From contig NGZR01000005.1 of NCBI GenBank assembly GCA_002197995.1, positions 310,001 to 374,000 of the forward strand: 64,000 nt of DNA, given 5' to 3'. Position 1 is the stretch's first letter. Every line of letters begins with the position of its first letter. Source of the DNA: Gaeumannomyces sp. JS-464. Its lineage: Eukaryota > Ascomycota > Sordariomycetes > Magnaporthales > Magnaporthaceae. Below, piece by piece: positions 1-10,541 of this stretch. Position numbers and translations under genes: made by a program. The notes under the pieces were generated by a model. That model ran no database searches. It had not been told where the DNA came from and worked only from the letters and a program-made list of their open reading frames with translations.

Positions 1-1543
1 TAATTTTTTTTTTTTTTTTGCCCTTTCTTTTCTCAATTTTCCTGCCCACCTCGGGCTGGCTAGCTGGCTTGTCTCAAAAAGCAAGCGTTCGCGGGCCAGC
101 TGGACATGGCTGCCTGACAATTTTAGCAAATCACGTTTGGCGGAAAAGTCACGCACTGACGACGTCAGAGCAGAAAAGGAAAGACGACTGTTGTGACTGG
201 ACGAAGACCACCCAGCCGCCGCAGCCTGGATGAGCTGAACTGAGGACAGTCCAGTCGGCGGAGCGGAGGGGAAATAAAAAGTCAACTGGCAGCATCAAGC
301 AACAAAGGCTGGGCCGTTGCCTCCATACTGGTTTGGTCCATCTGCATTGTTTGTGTTTGTGTTTGCCTGTTGCTACATCATCATTTTTTCCCCTCTTTCC
401 GCGCTTAAAGCCAGCTCGAGCCAGTCAGCCAGCCCAGGCCCCCTGGTCGCCTTTGCACCCCTAGACCGACCCGTGCGGCTGGTGAGCCTATGTGAAGGCC
501 ATCCCGGCTTGTGTCTGCGGACAAGGGGGCTGGCTGGCTGGGGGTGCAAAGGGCGGGAAGGACTCAAAAAAGAGCGGGAAAGGCACACGGAGAAGAGAAA
601 GAAATGAAAAAGCAAAGAAAGAACCAACAAGGGCACTAATGGGATGGGCTGAGTCCAGCGCACACATTTTTCGCGCGCCCAGCTCGAGGCGCTAAGTCTG
701 ACGCGCGGTGAAACAGCCCTTCTCCCCAGCCCCAACCAACACAGTATGCACATACATTGGATGACCAATGGGACGGGTTCGGACCAAGGACGTGACAGCC
801 TGGGTGGATGGGAGGGGAGGGAAATGACCAGGCCCGATGATGACGACTAGGCAGGTACTGTGCAGCCAGCCCGTGCCGGACTTGTTTGATATCCATCTCG
901 GAGCTGGACCAACAGCACAGCACAGCACAGCGTAGCGAGCCGAGGTAAAGAAGAAAAAAAACATGTTGAGGAGGCCAAGGCGGGGGCTACTAGCTGGCCA
1001 CGATAAAGGACGAACCTCACGGGGCAAAACAAAAAAAGCTACCTAATTTTGACGCATCCGTAAAGGCAAAAGCCGTACCACGTAGCACAAACGCAGCTTG
1101 TCGGGCATGGATCGACCGCATCTCGAGGACCAAACCCATTTTCATCTTCCAAAGCCGAAAACCCTACCCCAAAACAGGGGAGACGGATTCCACCACCCCC
1201 TCGCGCTCTAACCAAGGCAGGTAACCACAAGGCAGGTCAACCACAAGGCAGTTTTTTCGCTTGGGACGACGGTATTAGTTTCGGCAACCGCGGCCAGAAG
1301 CCTATAATCTCGAACACACCGAAGGAACATCAGCTGGCAGGGGGTGCATGTGGTTCTACTAGGGAGTAGGCTGGAATTAACGGCCCAGGATCGTAAACTT
1401 TGTGTTTATCATATCTTCCCTTTTCTGACGGGCCTGTAACGCCGTGCTGCAAGCATACCTGCCGATTGTATGGAGTAAATGGGAACCCAGACGCAAAAAT
1501 GAGAAGAAGAAAAAAAATGGCAACAAACAAACAAACAAACACA
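1..1543. other. Intergenic, no gene seen
   Basis: Nothing in either strand resembles a known protein. Open frames here are short, overlap one another on both strands and lack codon structure. This stretch lies downstream of CLP1, which ends at 1544, so its right end probably holds the CLP1 3' untranslated region. Confidence 0.6.
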
Positions 1544-2738
1544 TTATCCCAACAAATTGATGTGCGGCTCGGGCCACCTGCCCCAGACGAGCGGTCTATC
1601 GCCTAGCCTGCCGCTGACGGGCGCCAGTATCTTCATGCGGCGGCGCTCCTTGTCCACGGCAGCGACGTAGACGAACCCGGCAACGCTCGCGAACCTGATC
1701 TTGTCTGGCGGGTCCCCTGGCGCCGCGTTCATCATGGCCAGCGTCCAGTGCGCCAGCTCGGGCAGCGGCTGCGTCAGCTTCTCCAGCGCCCCCCCGACTC
1801 CCCAGCGCCCCCGCCCCCGCCACCGCCACCGCCGCCATCGTCCGCCTTGACCGTCGTCGGCGGCGGCCCCGCCGGCCCGTCGTTGGCAGGCATGTATATG
1901 TGCACGTCGTCAAAGGCGACCTGCTGCGTCGAGGGGCTGAGCGTCAGGCTGGCGTCGCCGAAAAAGTACTCCTTGATGGCGGCCTCGCGGCACTGCTGCA
2001 GGAACCCCTCGTCACGCTCCACAACGCCGTCCGACTTGTCGAGCGACACGACGCTGATGGCCTCGCCGAGGGATGTCTTTTCGGTCGCGAACCGCCGCGT
2101 CAGCTCTTGCGTGAGCCGCGCCGAGCCGAGGACGACGACTATGTTGACTGGAAAGCGGGAACAGAAAACAGCAAACAGAAAAACATTAGCAATCAGCTAG
2201 AGCATCACAACGTGGACTCGCATTGTCTGTTTCTTTTAGGTTTTAGGACACACATACCAGACAGCTCCTCCACCAAGTGCGCCAGCGTCTCGACCCCCGC
2301 CCCGCCCACGTACGGCGGCGAGTCGACCAGCAGGCCGGCGCACCTGACGTCCGGGTCCGCGAGCGCCCTGGCGCCGACCGCCGAGGCCACCGAGCTGACG
2401 AGGCCACGGTACAGGGCCGGGTCCTCCTCGGCGCGCTGGCGGCCGTAGTGGTAGACGAGCGGCAGCTTGACGGGCACGGCTCCGGGACCGCTGCTGGGCG
2501 CCGACCCCCACCCTTCGCCGCTGGCCGGGTCCATGGGAGTCGCGAACACGGCGGCCGACAGCGTGCCCGGCAGCGTGAGCACGCCCTCGCGCGGGTCCGC
2601 GTTCACCACCACGGGCTGCGACCCCGCGCGAGCGGCCCACGCGGCCAGCGTGCGCACCAGGCTGGTCCGGCCGCTCGACGCCGCGCCGGCGACCAGGACG
2701 CGGGGCCATGCGGGAGGCTGTGGTTCTGTTGTTGTTGC

Positions 2739-2772
<34 letters not shown>

Positions 2773-3184
2773 GGTGGTGCTGATACGGAGGAGCGGCAGC
2801 GGCAGCAGCAACGGCGTCGCGCTGGCGCTGCAGCAGGGCGTGCAGGTTGAGGTGGGCGAGGCAGGGGACCGGGTCGTCGGCGGCGGCGCCCGTGGCCGGG
2901 TTCGGGGTGGCCGTCTCGGCGACGTAGTCGTCGGCGGGCCCCTCGACGGTCAGGGCGGCGCCGCGCCACGACAGCAGCTTGGACTTTGCGCCCGACAGGC
3001 GGTAGGGTACGCCCACGGCGAGTTCGGTGCCGTCACGCTCGGCTGTGCCCGAGACGAGCGTGACGGTGGCGGTCGAGCCGTGCGCCACCTCGAAGCGGTA
3101 CTCCCACAGCGGCTGGAGCGTGTAGGTCCGGGTCGCCGAGGGAGCGGGCTTGGTGGGAATCTGGCCCAGGCCTGGGATGGACAT
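1544..3184 (-). CDS. CLP1: mRNA cleavage and polyadenylation factor Clp1
   Basis: Clp1 is a P-loop subunit of the nuclear mRNA cleavage factor that acts in 3'-end processing. The start at 3184 gives MSIPGLGQIP, followed by the N-terminal beta domain (about residues 15-95). The P-loop at 2661-2687 reads GAASSGRTS, so the usual Walker A lysine is arginine. A GTATGT...CAG intron spans 2148-2257 in phase 1. The second exon carries LDKSDGVVERDE and the C-terminal domain ending in WGRWPEPHINLLG. Two frame breaks are present: one in or near a CAA repeat just before the P-loop (2727-2773), and one at a G7 run (1789-1795). Each is repaired by one extra base. The first could instead be an intron of roughly 95 bases that removes the repeat (GTTGCT donor, CACAG acceptor, phase 0), but that donor is poor. 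Fungal Clp1 proteins bind ATP but are not expected to be active RNA kinases. Confidence 0.88.
2727..2773 (-). repeat. CAA/CAG microsatellite in CLP1
   Basis: About fifteen CAA or CAG triplets on the minus strand would encode polyglutamine in one frame and polythreonine in the next. The tract falls in the linker between the N-terminal and ATP-binding domains of Clp1, exactly where the reading frame changes. Confidence 0.85.
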
Positions 3185-4200
3185 TTTTTTTTTTGGTGGT
3201 GGTGGGAGGTGTCGCTTCGGAGCTGCTCGATTCGACATGAATCAATTGGAAAGCACCAGCCAACCTAGCTCTCAAGGCCTGCAGGAGCTGTCGCTGTACT
3301 GCCCCGTGCGCCCGCAAATCGGTTGTGGAGCCGTGTAGGGCCACTGACATCAGATGGCCCATCGGGGATGGATGCGCACAGCCCTGCGCCGGACAGAGAG
3401 TGGGGCAATGCCTGTTGGCCTCCCGCGCTGGTGCCTGACTGGGACGACTGGGAGGGCCTGCGTTTGCACCATTTCATGTTCCTACAGAAGTCCATCTTGG
3501 ACCCATGCAAATGCAACACAACGCATGAGATTGATGCCTCGATCCTCTTTTTCTATTTGCTTGGGCTGACTCGGCAAGGCGGATATGCAGGTGCCCGTTC
3601 GTCGGGCGACGTGGGCCGCAAAACCGCCAACCGGATCTCGTCCCTAGCTCGCTCTCTCTTTCTCTCTTGTCTGCCCAACACAGTCCTGCTCTCCGCTCTC
3701 CCAATATCGTCGCAAATTCAACGAGCCCGCGTCAGTGCTTTCCATGGTGTTAACACGAAGATAACCGCCTACCTAGTTACAAGCAAAGACTGTGCAGATG
3801 GAAGAAGGGTATTGTCTTGCGGCATGATGCAAATGCAAATCGTCATCAACATGTCTGTCTGGCCTTTGTCCGTCTCATCCGTGTCCAGCTTCTGGAACCC
3901 AGTGCTTTTGAAACAACCCAGCCCTCTACCGCGGGCTACAGACCAGCCTCTCAACGTACAGATTGCTATATCCCCTTGAGAATATCAATGACAAAGAAGA
4001 AAAAAAGTGAAATGTTCGTGTAGCCCCCGATTTACCGCATGAACGACGCGTACGTGAACAGCAGCTGGGGCAGGGAAAGAAACAACAGCCAAGGGAGAAA
4101 GTCGGATACAAGGCTGCGCAGCCTCGAGCCCCTAGAAAGCAAAAGCGGTTTTTGTTTTTCTCTCGGTTTCAGCAGAATTCCCCGCGCGACACACGGCCTG
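3185..4200. other. Intergenic, CLP1 upstream region
   Basis: This holds the CLP1 promoter side and the 3' flank of the inositol kinase gene. A T9-A-type homopolymer lies next to the CLP1 start (3184-3192). No coding signal is seen. Confidence 0.6.
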
Positions 4201-5713
4201 CTAGTAGACGTTTGTTCGGCTTACGAGGTCGCTTTCGTCGTCGGGCTGGGCCATCTGCCTGAAGATGTCGATCAGGCTCCGGACGCCAAAGAGCACGTTC
4301 TCGTCAGGGCCTTGGCCGGGCACCCACTCGGCGTGCGCAAAGTCGATCAGGCGCAGGCTGTAGATTTTCCGCTCCTTGGGCCTCTTGCCGCCGTCGGAAT
4401 CTGCGTCGTCGTCACTGTCGTCAGAGTCTTCGCCGCTGCTGCTGCCACCTCCACCCACCGCCAGCAGCTCGGCCACCGACACCGCGGCGCCCTCGGTGTG
4501 CTCCTCCACGTTGTCGTCGTCGCCCATGCCGATGCCGCTGTCGACGCGGTTGCTCGAGAAGTTGGGGCACTTGTGCGCCTCGGACGTCTTGGCCGCCTTC
4601 CTAAGCCGGCCGCCGCTCTCCTCCTCGGTAGCCACGGGAGCAGCAGCAGCAGCCGCCGCAGCGACCGCGGCGGCAGCCTTGGCCTCGCGGATCGCCAGCG
4701 CCAGCGCCTCGCCGTCGCCCTCGACGACGAACAGCAGGCTGGCCGAGTACATGCGGCTCTCCTCGCGCGACAGCATGCGCTCGACCTCCTTCAGGTCCTC
4801 GAGGAACAGGTCGCAGACGAAGCGGGCGTCGTCGTCGGCGACGCCCGCGGCCGGGTTGAAGACGAAGCGGCGCATCGACTCGACGACGTTGTCGGGCGTG
4901 ACGGTGAGGCGGCCCCAGTCCTTGTCGTACTTGCGGTACCCCTCGGCGTCGAGCTCGGCCAGGTCCGCCGACCCCCGGTAGGTGCGCATGCCGGCGACGC
5001 GGAAGCCGTGGGTGCGGTGCGTCGTCTCGGCCGCGATGGCGTCGAACCGCTTCTTCTTCTCGGGCGGCGCGTCATCGGCCCACAGGCGCGTGCCGAGCTT
5101 GCAGTCCATGATGTTGGGCGCGCTGAAGCCGTAGGCCGCGTTGTCCAGCACGATGGACGTCTCCGTCTTGAGCTTGGTGTTGCGGCCGGGCGCCCACGGC
5201 GACGAGATGCTGACGGGCGGGAGGTTGTTCTGCTTCGGGTCGCCCGCGGGCTCGGCAGGGGTCGCGGGCGCGGGGGTTGCGGTCGACGGAGTTGTGCTGG
5301 CAGGGGTCGCGCTGGCCGAGTCTGTCGGTGCGACGTGTGGGCAAACTCGACAACCTCCTCCTTCATGTGCTCCGTCATCAGCCCGGCCACCTCTGGGCCG
5401 AGCTGCTGGTTGAGGTCGGCAATGTCGGTCGCGGCGTTTAGATGCAGGGTGCCAAAGTGCTGGGGCATCCACCTGTAGAAGTCGGGGTGCTCGTTCTCGG
5501 CCGACTCGTAGAAATCTATCTCCTGCTGGTGGCACGGCTTGACAAACAGCTCGCCGTCCAGGTCGCACATGGTGCCGGCGCTGGCGGCGAACGAGGAGTA
5601 GCACACGTTAGGACAGGTTTTTATCTCGCGCAGGAATCGCCACCATCGGAGAGAGGCACTGACTGGCCGGCCACGGCGTGGTTGTAGGATACCAGGTCCT
5701 TGTGCTCTGGCAT
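4201..5713 (-). CDS. ARG82: Inositol polyphosphate multikinase (Arg82/Ipk2 family)
   Basis: This enzyme phosphorylates inositol tris- and tetrakisphosphates, usually in the nucleus, and in yeast it also supports arginine-responsive transcription. A small first exon (5664-5713) encodes MPEHKDLVSYNHAVAG. An 83-base intron (5581-5663, GTCAGT...CAG) joins it to HAGTMCDLDGELFVKPC, which matches the family N-terminus better than starting at the ATG at 5570. Downstream are the inositol-binding motif PNIMDCKLG (about 5098-5130), the SLL motif in YSASLLFVVEGD (about 4722-4757) and the IDFAH motif (about 4330-4358). One missing base near 5340, in the variable linker after EEVVEFAHT, breaks the frame. 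With it restored the protein is about 476 residues. An acidic low-complexity insert rich in Asp, Ser and Ala lies between the SLL and IDFAH motifs. Confidence 0.87.
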
Positions 5714-8176
5714 TTTCCTCCGCTCCATACTGTCAGGCCCTGTCTTGGTTTGTCCCGTCCCCGCTCCTACTTGACTTTGGCTAGTGCTACGCGACCAATA
5801 CGGATATACTCGGGGCTGTCTCGGGAAAGGGGAGGGGTCGAGCTGGCTTGGCGAAGTCTGGCGACTGGGAGACGACGGATGAAGACGACGGATGAAGGCA
5901 GGTACAAAATAGCACTCCGCGATCAGGGCTGGACGCGCCCAGGGTTATTAGGTTGTTTGGAGTGCCCCGCGAATCAATCCTCGCTCGGCACGATTCAGGG
6001 TTAGTGGCGTCGCGAGTGGAAACGCTGGTCGAGGTATTGATGGAATGACGAGGGTGATCGGGACAGGGGTTGGCGGTCGATATTGGAGAGGAAATAAAAA
6101 GAAGGACATTTATGTAGGAGCGAAGGGGAATTTCCCAGGTTCTATTTATGTCTCCATCCCAAGATCAAGGGACTTGCGCGAACCGAAAGGATTTGGGGGT
6201 GTTTATGAAGGAAAGGGTTTTGGGGGCGCAGATGTGAGGAATAATGGGGCGGTCCTGGCGGTCGGGTCGGTCTGGCGCGCCAGAGCTGGGCGTTTCCCTC
6301 AATCTCAGGGGACCAAAGGATCAGACGGACGGGCGCCTAGGAACACACCCAGCCTAGGAACCACCAAACGCCTCTCGGGTGCATCCCTGGAGCTAGCCGG
6401 CTTCCCGCAAACGCCTTTCTCCCGTTCACACCAGGCCCGTCAAGAGGGGGGCGGTGCGGTTGCGGCGTGTGTGTATGTGTCTGAGCCAAGTCAAGCGGGG
6501 TCTCCTGCGGCGATAGTGCGAGCAGAAAGCGACGGAGCACATGGATGGCGGGCGCACACACGTGTGGCCTGCGCGTGTGTGCGTCGCCCGCCCTCCCAAG
6601 GCTGCTGGCACAGCCCCTCAGCCCAATCTGCCTTGGCCACTCGGCGTCTGCCATGACCCCTGTCTTTTTCGACGACGAAGACCCTCTCCTGGTCCGCAGC
6701 ACGCACTTCATCCACAGCGCAGAAAGAAAAAAAAGAAAGAAAAAATCTCTTGCCAACTACCACCACCGCCCTCGCCTCTGCCCTCACCTCTGCATGCACC
6801 TGGATGGCGAGTCGGGGATTCTCCAATGGGCTCTGGCGGCCCGAAGGCGCATCAGCATCGAAATGCACATCTCTTGGATGACGGATTCACAGTGGTGGGG
6901 ATCGTTGGGCTCGAGCCCGACCCAACAATGGTCATCCCTGAATCTCCCGTCTGACCCGGCTCGATCGTGCGTCGAAATACGATGCTTTGCGTGATTTGCT
7001 CCACGGAGCGGCGCTTCTCTTTTCTCCTCTGATTTCCTCTGGAGCGGTGACTTGCTCACAAGGTGGGCAGGTTTCAGCGGCTGACGCGCGCGTCCAGGTC
7101 GGAGTGGCCGGCTGCCAGTTTCACCTGTGCACGTTGGTCATATTCTATTACCTAGATTCTGTTCCCAGTGCTGTTTCTTCACTTCACGCTGCTTGTTGCT
7201 TGGCCCGTATCAACCCAAGACCCCTCACCCAGCTGGGAGGCTGATGTCGCGCCTCTGCCTAGAGACCCCGGAAACAGTCATCCGGTTCGTTGTCTCTTCT
7301 CGTCTTCCAACTTCTGTCATTGCCGTAAACACGGGGACGACATCGGGGCTTGCCTGCAGGCTTCTCCGGCAAAAGGCAAACGAAGTCGTTTGTCACAATT
7401 CCCAAGACGGCATAGTAGACCGGCTTGATGCATGGTACCAAAGCCCCAGACAGATGCTTGGGAAATATCGCGCCCCAGTCTCTGCATAGCCTCCTTCTAC
7501 GAGTGCTTTTCTGCATCCGCTTTGCGATCTAGTGGCCGACATTGTCTGTCTAGATTCGCCTGTACCCAGGTCAACGAGCGCAGACCAGGGTGCAATATCG
7601 CGCGGCCGTCAACTTGTCGACGCACCGCGCCTCCGCCATCTGGTAATCACCCGACAAGCGTTTCGAGCTTCTCAGGTCTGGTCGGCTAGTCGATCCATGG
7701 CCAAGAGCATCGTCTTCTTTGCCCGCGCATGCCGTGAGCTCATCGGAGTCCGGTTTCTTTCAGGCAGGGCAATGCATCATGGTTCACCCGGGTTTGCACA
7801 CCCGTGTGAGTTAGCTAGACCAAATAGTTGGAGCCACCTCGAGCTATTGCTCAAGCAAGGAATCGAGTTGACTTGAAAGAAATCTGACAGTGACATGGAT
7901 GATATGGGCTGGCAGCGGACCCCATACTGTCGGGCCCTGTTTGTTGCCATGCGCTCCTTCCAAGGTCGGGTGGCAGGTTCGTGCTTTCGACAAACGCGCC
8001 TCCAGCAAACCACAAACTGGGCACTCCAAACTCGCTCCTTCTTCCTTCTACAAACCAAGTCGGCAAAGCCGCACAAGACTTCCCAAAACCACAACACCCT
8101 CCACCCTACGTGCACAAGCCCCAGGAAGGTGTGCTGCTCTCTCTTCCAGAGCTGCATCTGCATAACCAACCTCACC
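5714..8176. other. Long intergenic region between ARG82 and Arb1
   Basis: The two genes are divergent, so about 2.5 kb probably carries both promoters. Open frames here are short and overlap on both strands without recognisable motifs. I see no RNA gene or repeat. Confidence 0.55.
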
Positions 8177-10239
8177 ATGGCCGACTCCACCGACAAGCCC
8201 GGTGCCCAGGATGACGGCCATGTGACAACAAACGGAGCCAGAACTGACGACGGCAGCATCCAGCGAGGCTGTGCTCCCGCAGAGACTAGCGTCGACGGCG
8301 AGGCGGAGCATCGCGACTCTAACCAGAACAGGCCCGGAGATGTCAGCGCCAGCAGCGGTCCCAGCCTACCGGCCTCGGACGACGGTGAAGGCGAGGCGCC
8401 GCCGGCTGCTGAGGGCGCTCCAAGCGAGGCCAAGCTGGACACGACGACAACGGGCGGCGGTGAGCCTGGCACCGCGGTTGCCGCCAAGAAAAAGAAGAAC
8501 AATCGCGGCAAGAACAGCAAGGCCCCCACGGCTCTGAACAAGATCCGCGGCACGGGCTTCGAGGGTGCGTTTTCCGGCCTCGTCTCGTGTCTTGTGTCTC
8601 GACCGCCTCATCCACCTGGCCTGCTTGGGTTTGCTCGCTAATCGCCGCCATGGTCTTGCATAGAGAACTTCGCCGACCCTCCCATGACCCCCGCCGAGTA
8701 CCAGGAGGAGCAGATCCTCTACGATCCGTGAGTGGTCCCGCCTCACCACCATGCGCTGCGCCCCGTTGCCGGGCACCTTCCGATGCCACGCACCACGCCA
8801 CTAACGTTATGTCAACACAGCGACAAGTACCCTTTCATCGAGTATGTGGAACCCCCTGCCTGCCCACCGCTCATGCCCCGTCACAGAAGACGACTCAGCC
8901 TGGAAACTGCCTAACCAAGAAGCCCTGTGCAGACGCATCGAGGAGGGCATCCGCCGCTTCCGCGGCCGCCGGCGCATGGACGCCGTCCGCACCTACATGT
9001 TCGACCGCTACCTCAACCTCGGCGGCATCGACACCTCGCAACGCCAGTTCCAGGGCGCCAGCGGCCTCGCCAGTGACGCCCTCGACCAACTCAACGCCGA
9101 CGAGCGGCGCCTCGCCGCCAGCAATGACGTCATCCACCGCCGCGGCGACGACCGCCGCTACTACGACCCCGAGGAGGAGGAGGGCTGGCACGTCGACTTT
9201 ACCGGCATCGTGTCCTGCTTCCTGTAAGTTCGACCGGTTCTCTCCCTTTACTACCTCAACAGACTGGAGGAGACTGACCGGGAAAAAAAGCTCCCGGACC
9301 CTCCCGCACGACGTCGCCGGCGACCCAGAGTACATCGCCCAGGGCGCCGACCTGATCCTCAACTGGCTCAACTACCTGTCCCACCACGGCATCTGCCCCG
9401 AGCACGCCGACGACCTGGCCCGCGCCGGCCAGGTCTGCGCCGCCGCAAAGGCCGAGCTGCCCGACATCAGCGCCGCTCTGGCCGCGGGCATGGGCCAGTT
9501 CAACTACGCCTGCCGCATCGTCTTCGGCATGGCCGCCGACGCCGACTCGCGCTGGGTCGACCGCATCGCTCTCGACCCGGCCGCCGACGCCCGCCTCCTC
9601 GACTGGCCCCTCGTCTTCTGCGCCACCATGGCGCTCCCCGGCAATTGGAGCGAAGACGACGACGCCCGCGCCGACCTGAGCCGCTGGGTGACCGCGGACC
9701 CGACCCTACGCGCCATGGCGGCCGCCGTCACGGCCGTCACGATGCGCGACCAGACGGTCGAGGTGGTCGAGGTGCGCGCGCCCGACGCGGAGGTCGAGAG
9801 CGTCTTCAAACGCCTGCTCGCCGACGACGGCACCGTCGGCTGCTACCACGCCCCCGCTACCGTCGTCGTCCGCCCCGCCGTCATCGAGGACGGCTGGGCC
9901 AACTCGCCCCGGCTGCACGACCTCGCCGGCCCGGGCGAGAAAGAGGTGGAGGAGGAGTTCGTCTTCGACCACGCCCACATCGCGCGCAGGCTGCGCCCGG
10001 GCATGAAGATGCGCCTCGAGACGGCCGAGGTGGCGCACCCGCACTTCCGTGTCAAGTTCGTCACGCAGCTCGTCGACATCGTGCCGTCCTTCTACACCTT
10101 CCTGCCCCAGGAGCTCATGGTCGGCTTCAAGGAGCCGATCGAGTGCGACCGCGACCCCAGCTCCGTCGACAACCCGGGCGGCAAGGCGTGGTCCGGACCC
10201 TTCATGGAGGTCTACCAGGGCGGTGACTGTGATATTTAA
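8177..10239 (+). CDS. arb1: Argonaute siRNA chaperone (ARC) complex subunit Arb1
   Basis: In fission yeast Arb1 binds Argonaute with Arb2, holds duplex siRNA and is needed for RNAi-directed heterochromatin. Five exons fit with consistent phases: 8177-8564, 8664-8727, 8821-8841, 8933-9223 and 9291-10239. All four introns are GT...AG, with donors GTGCGT, GTGAGT, GTATGT and GTAAGT. The first exon is an acidic, low-complexity N-terminus ending in a Lys-rich patch and NKIRGTGFE. The conserved core includes ENFADPPMTPAEY, the RIEEGIRRFRGRRRMD helix, YLNLGGIDTSQRQF and DWPLVFCATMALPGNW. The frame is intact throughout and the protein is about 570 residues. The stop (10237-10239) lies only about 66 bases before a retrotransposon LTR, so the native 3' untranslated region is probably interrupted. 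Confidence 0.88.
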
Positions 10240-10300
10240 GATGGGTATGCGCGGAGTTTGGATGAGGCGTTTGGTAATGGGAAAGTCTTACGGTAATACA

Positions 10301-10305
10301 GGTTA
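10301..10305. repeat. Left target-site duplication GGTTA
   Basis: GGTTA directly precedes the 5' LTR and is repeated exactly after the 3' LTR (17751-17755). This 5 bp duplication is typical of LTR retrotransposon integration. Confidence 0.9.
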
Positions 10306-10541
10306 TGTTGATCCACGTGATCTAGCGCGTGCATCCAGAAAGGGCCCACGCCTCGTGGAGCCGCAGGCCCACGGGCCGTGCGCTCCCACGAGCCTACAAA
10401 AGGGGATCTTGTGATCCCCTTCCTGTAATTAAATTCCTACACAGACATGCATCACTACAAACACCAGTTCCAAATTTATAAATCTTTATTCTTTCTTTTT
10501 AGGAGATTTCCGTGCCTATAAAAGTACCACTTCTACTAATA
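10306..10541 (+). repeat. 5' LTR
   Basis: This 236 bp LTR begins TGTTGATCC and ends CTACTAATA, where RIP has turned the terminal CA into TA. It holds a perfect hairpin, AGGGGATC-TTGT-GATCCCCT (10401-10420), and an outer inverted pair CTCGTGG (10352-10358) and CCACGAG (10386-10392). Its first half keeps C and G where the 3' LTR has T and A. Confidence 0.93.
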
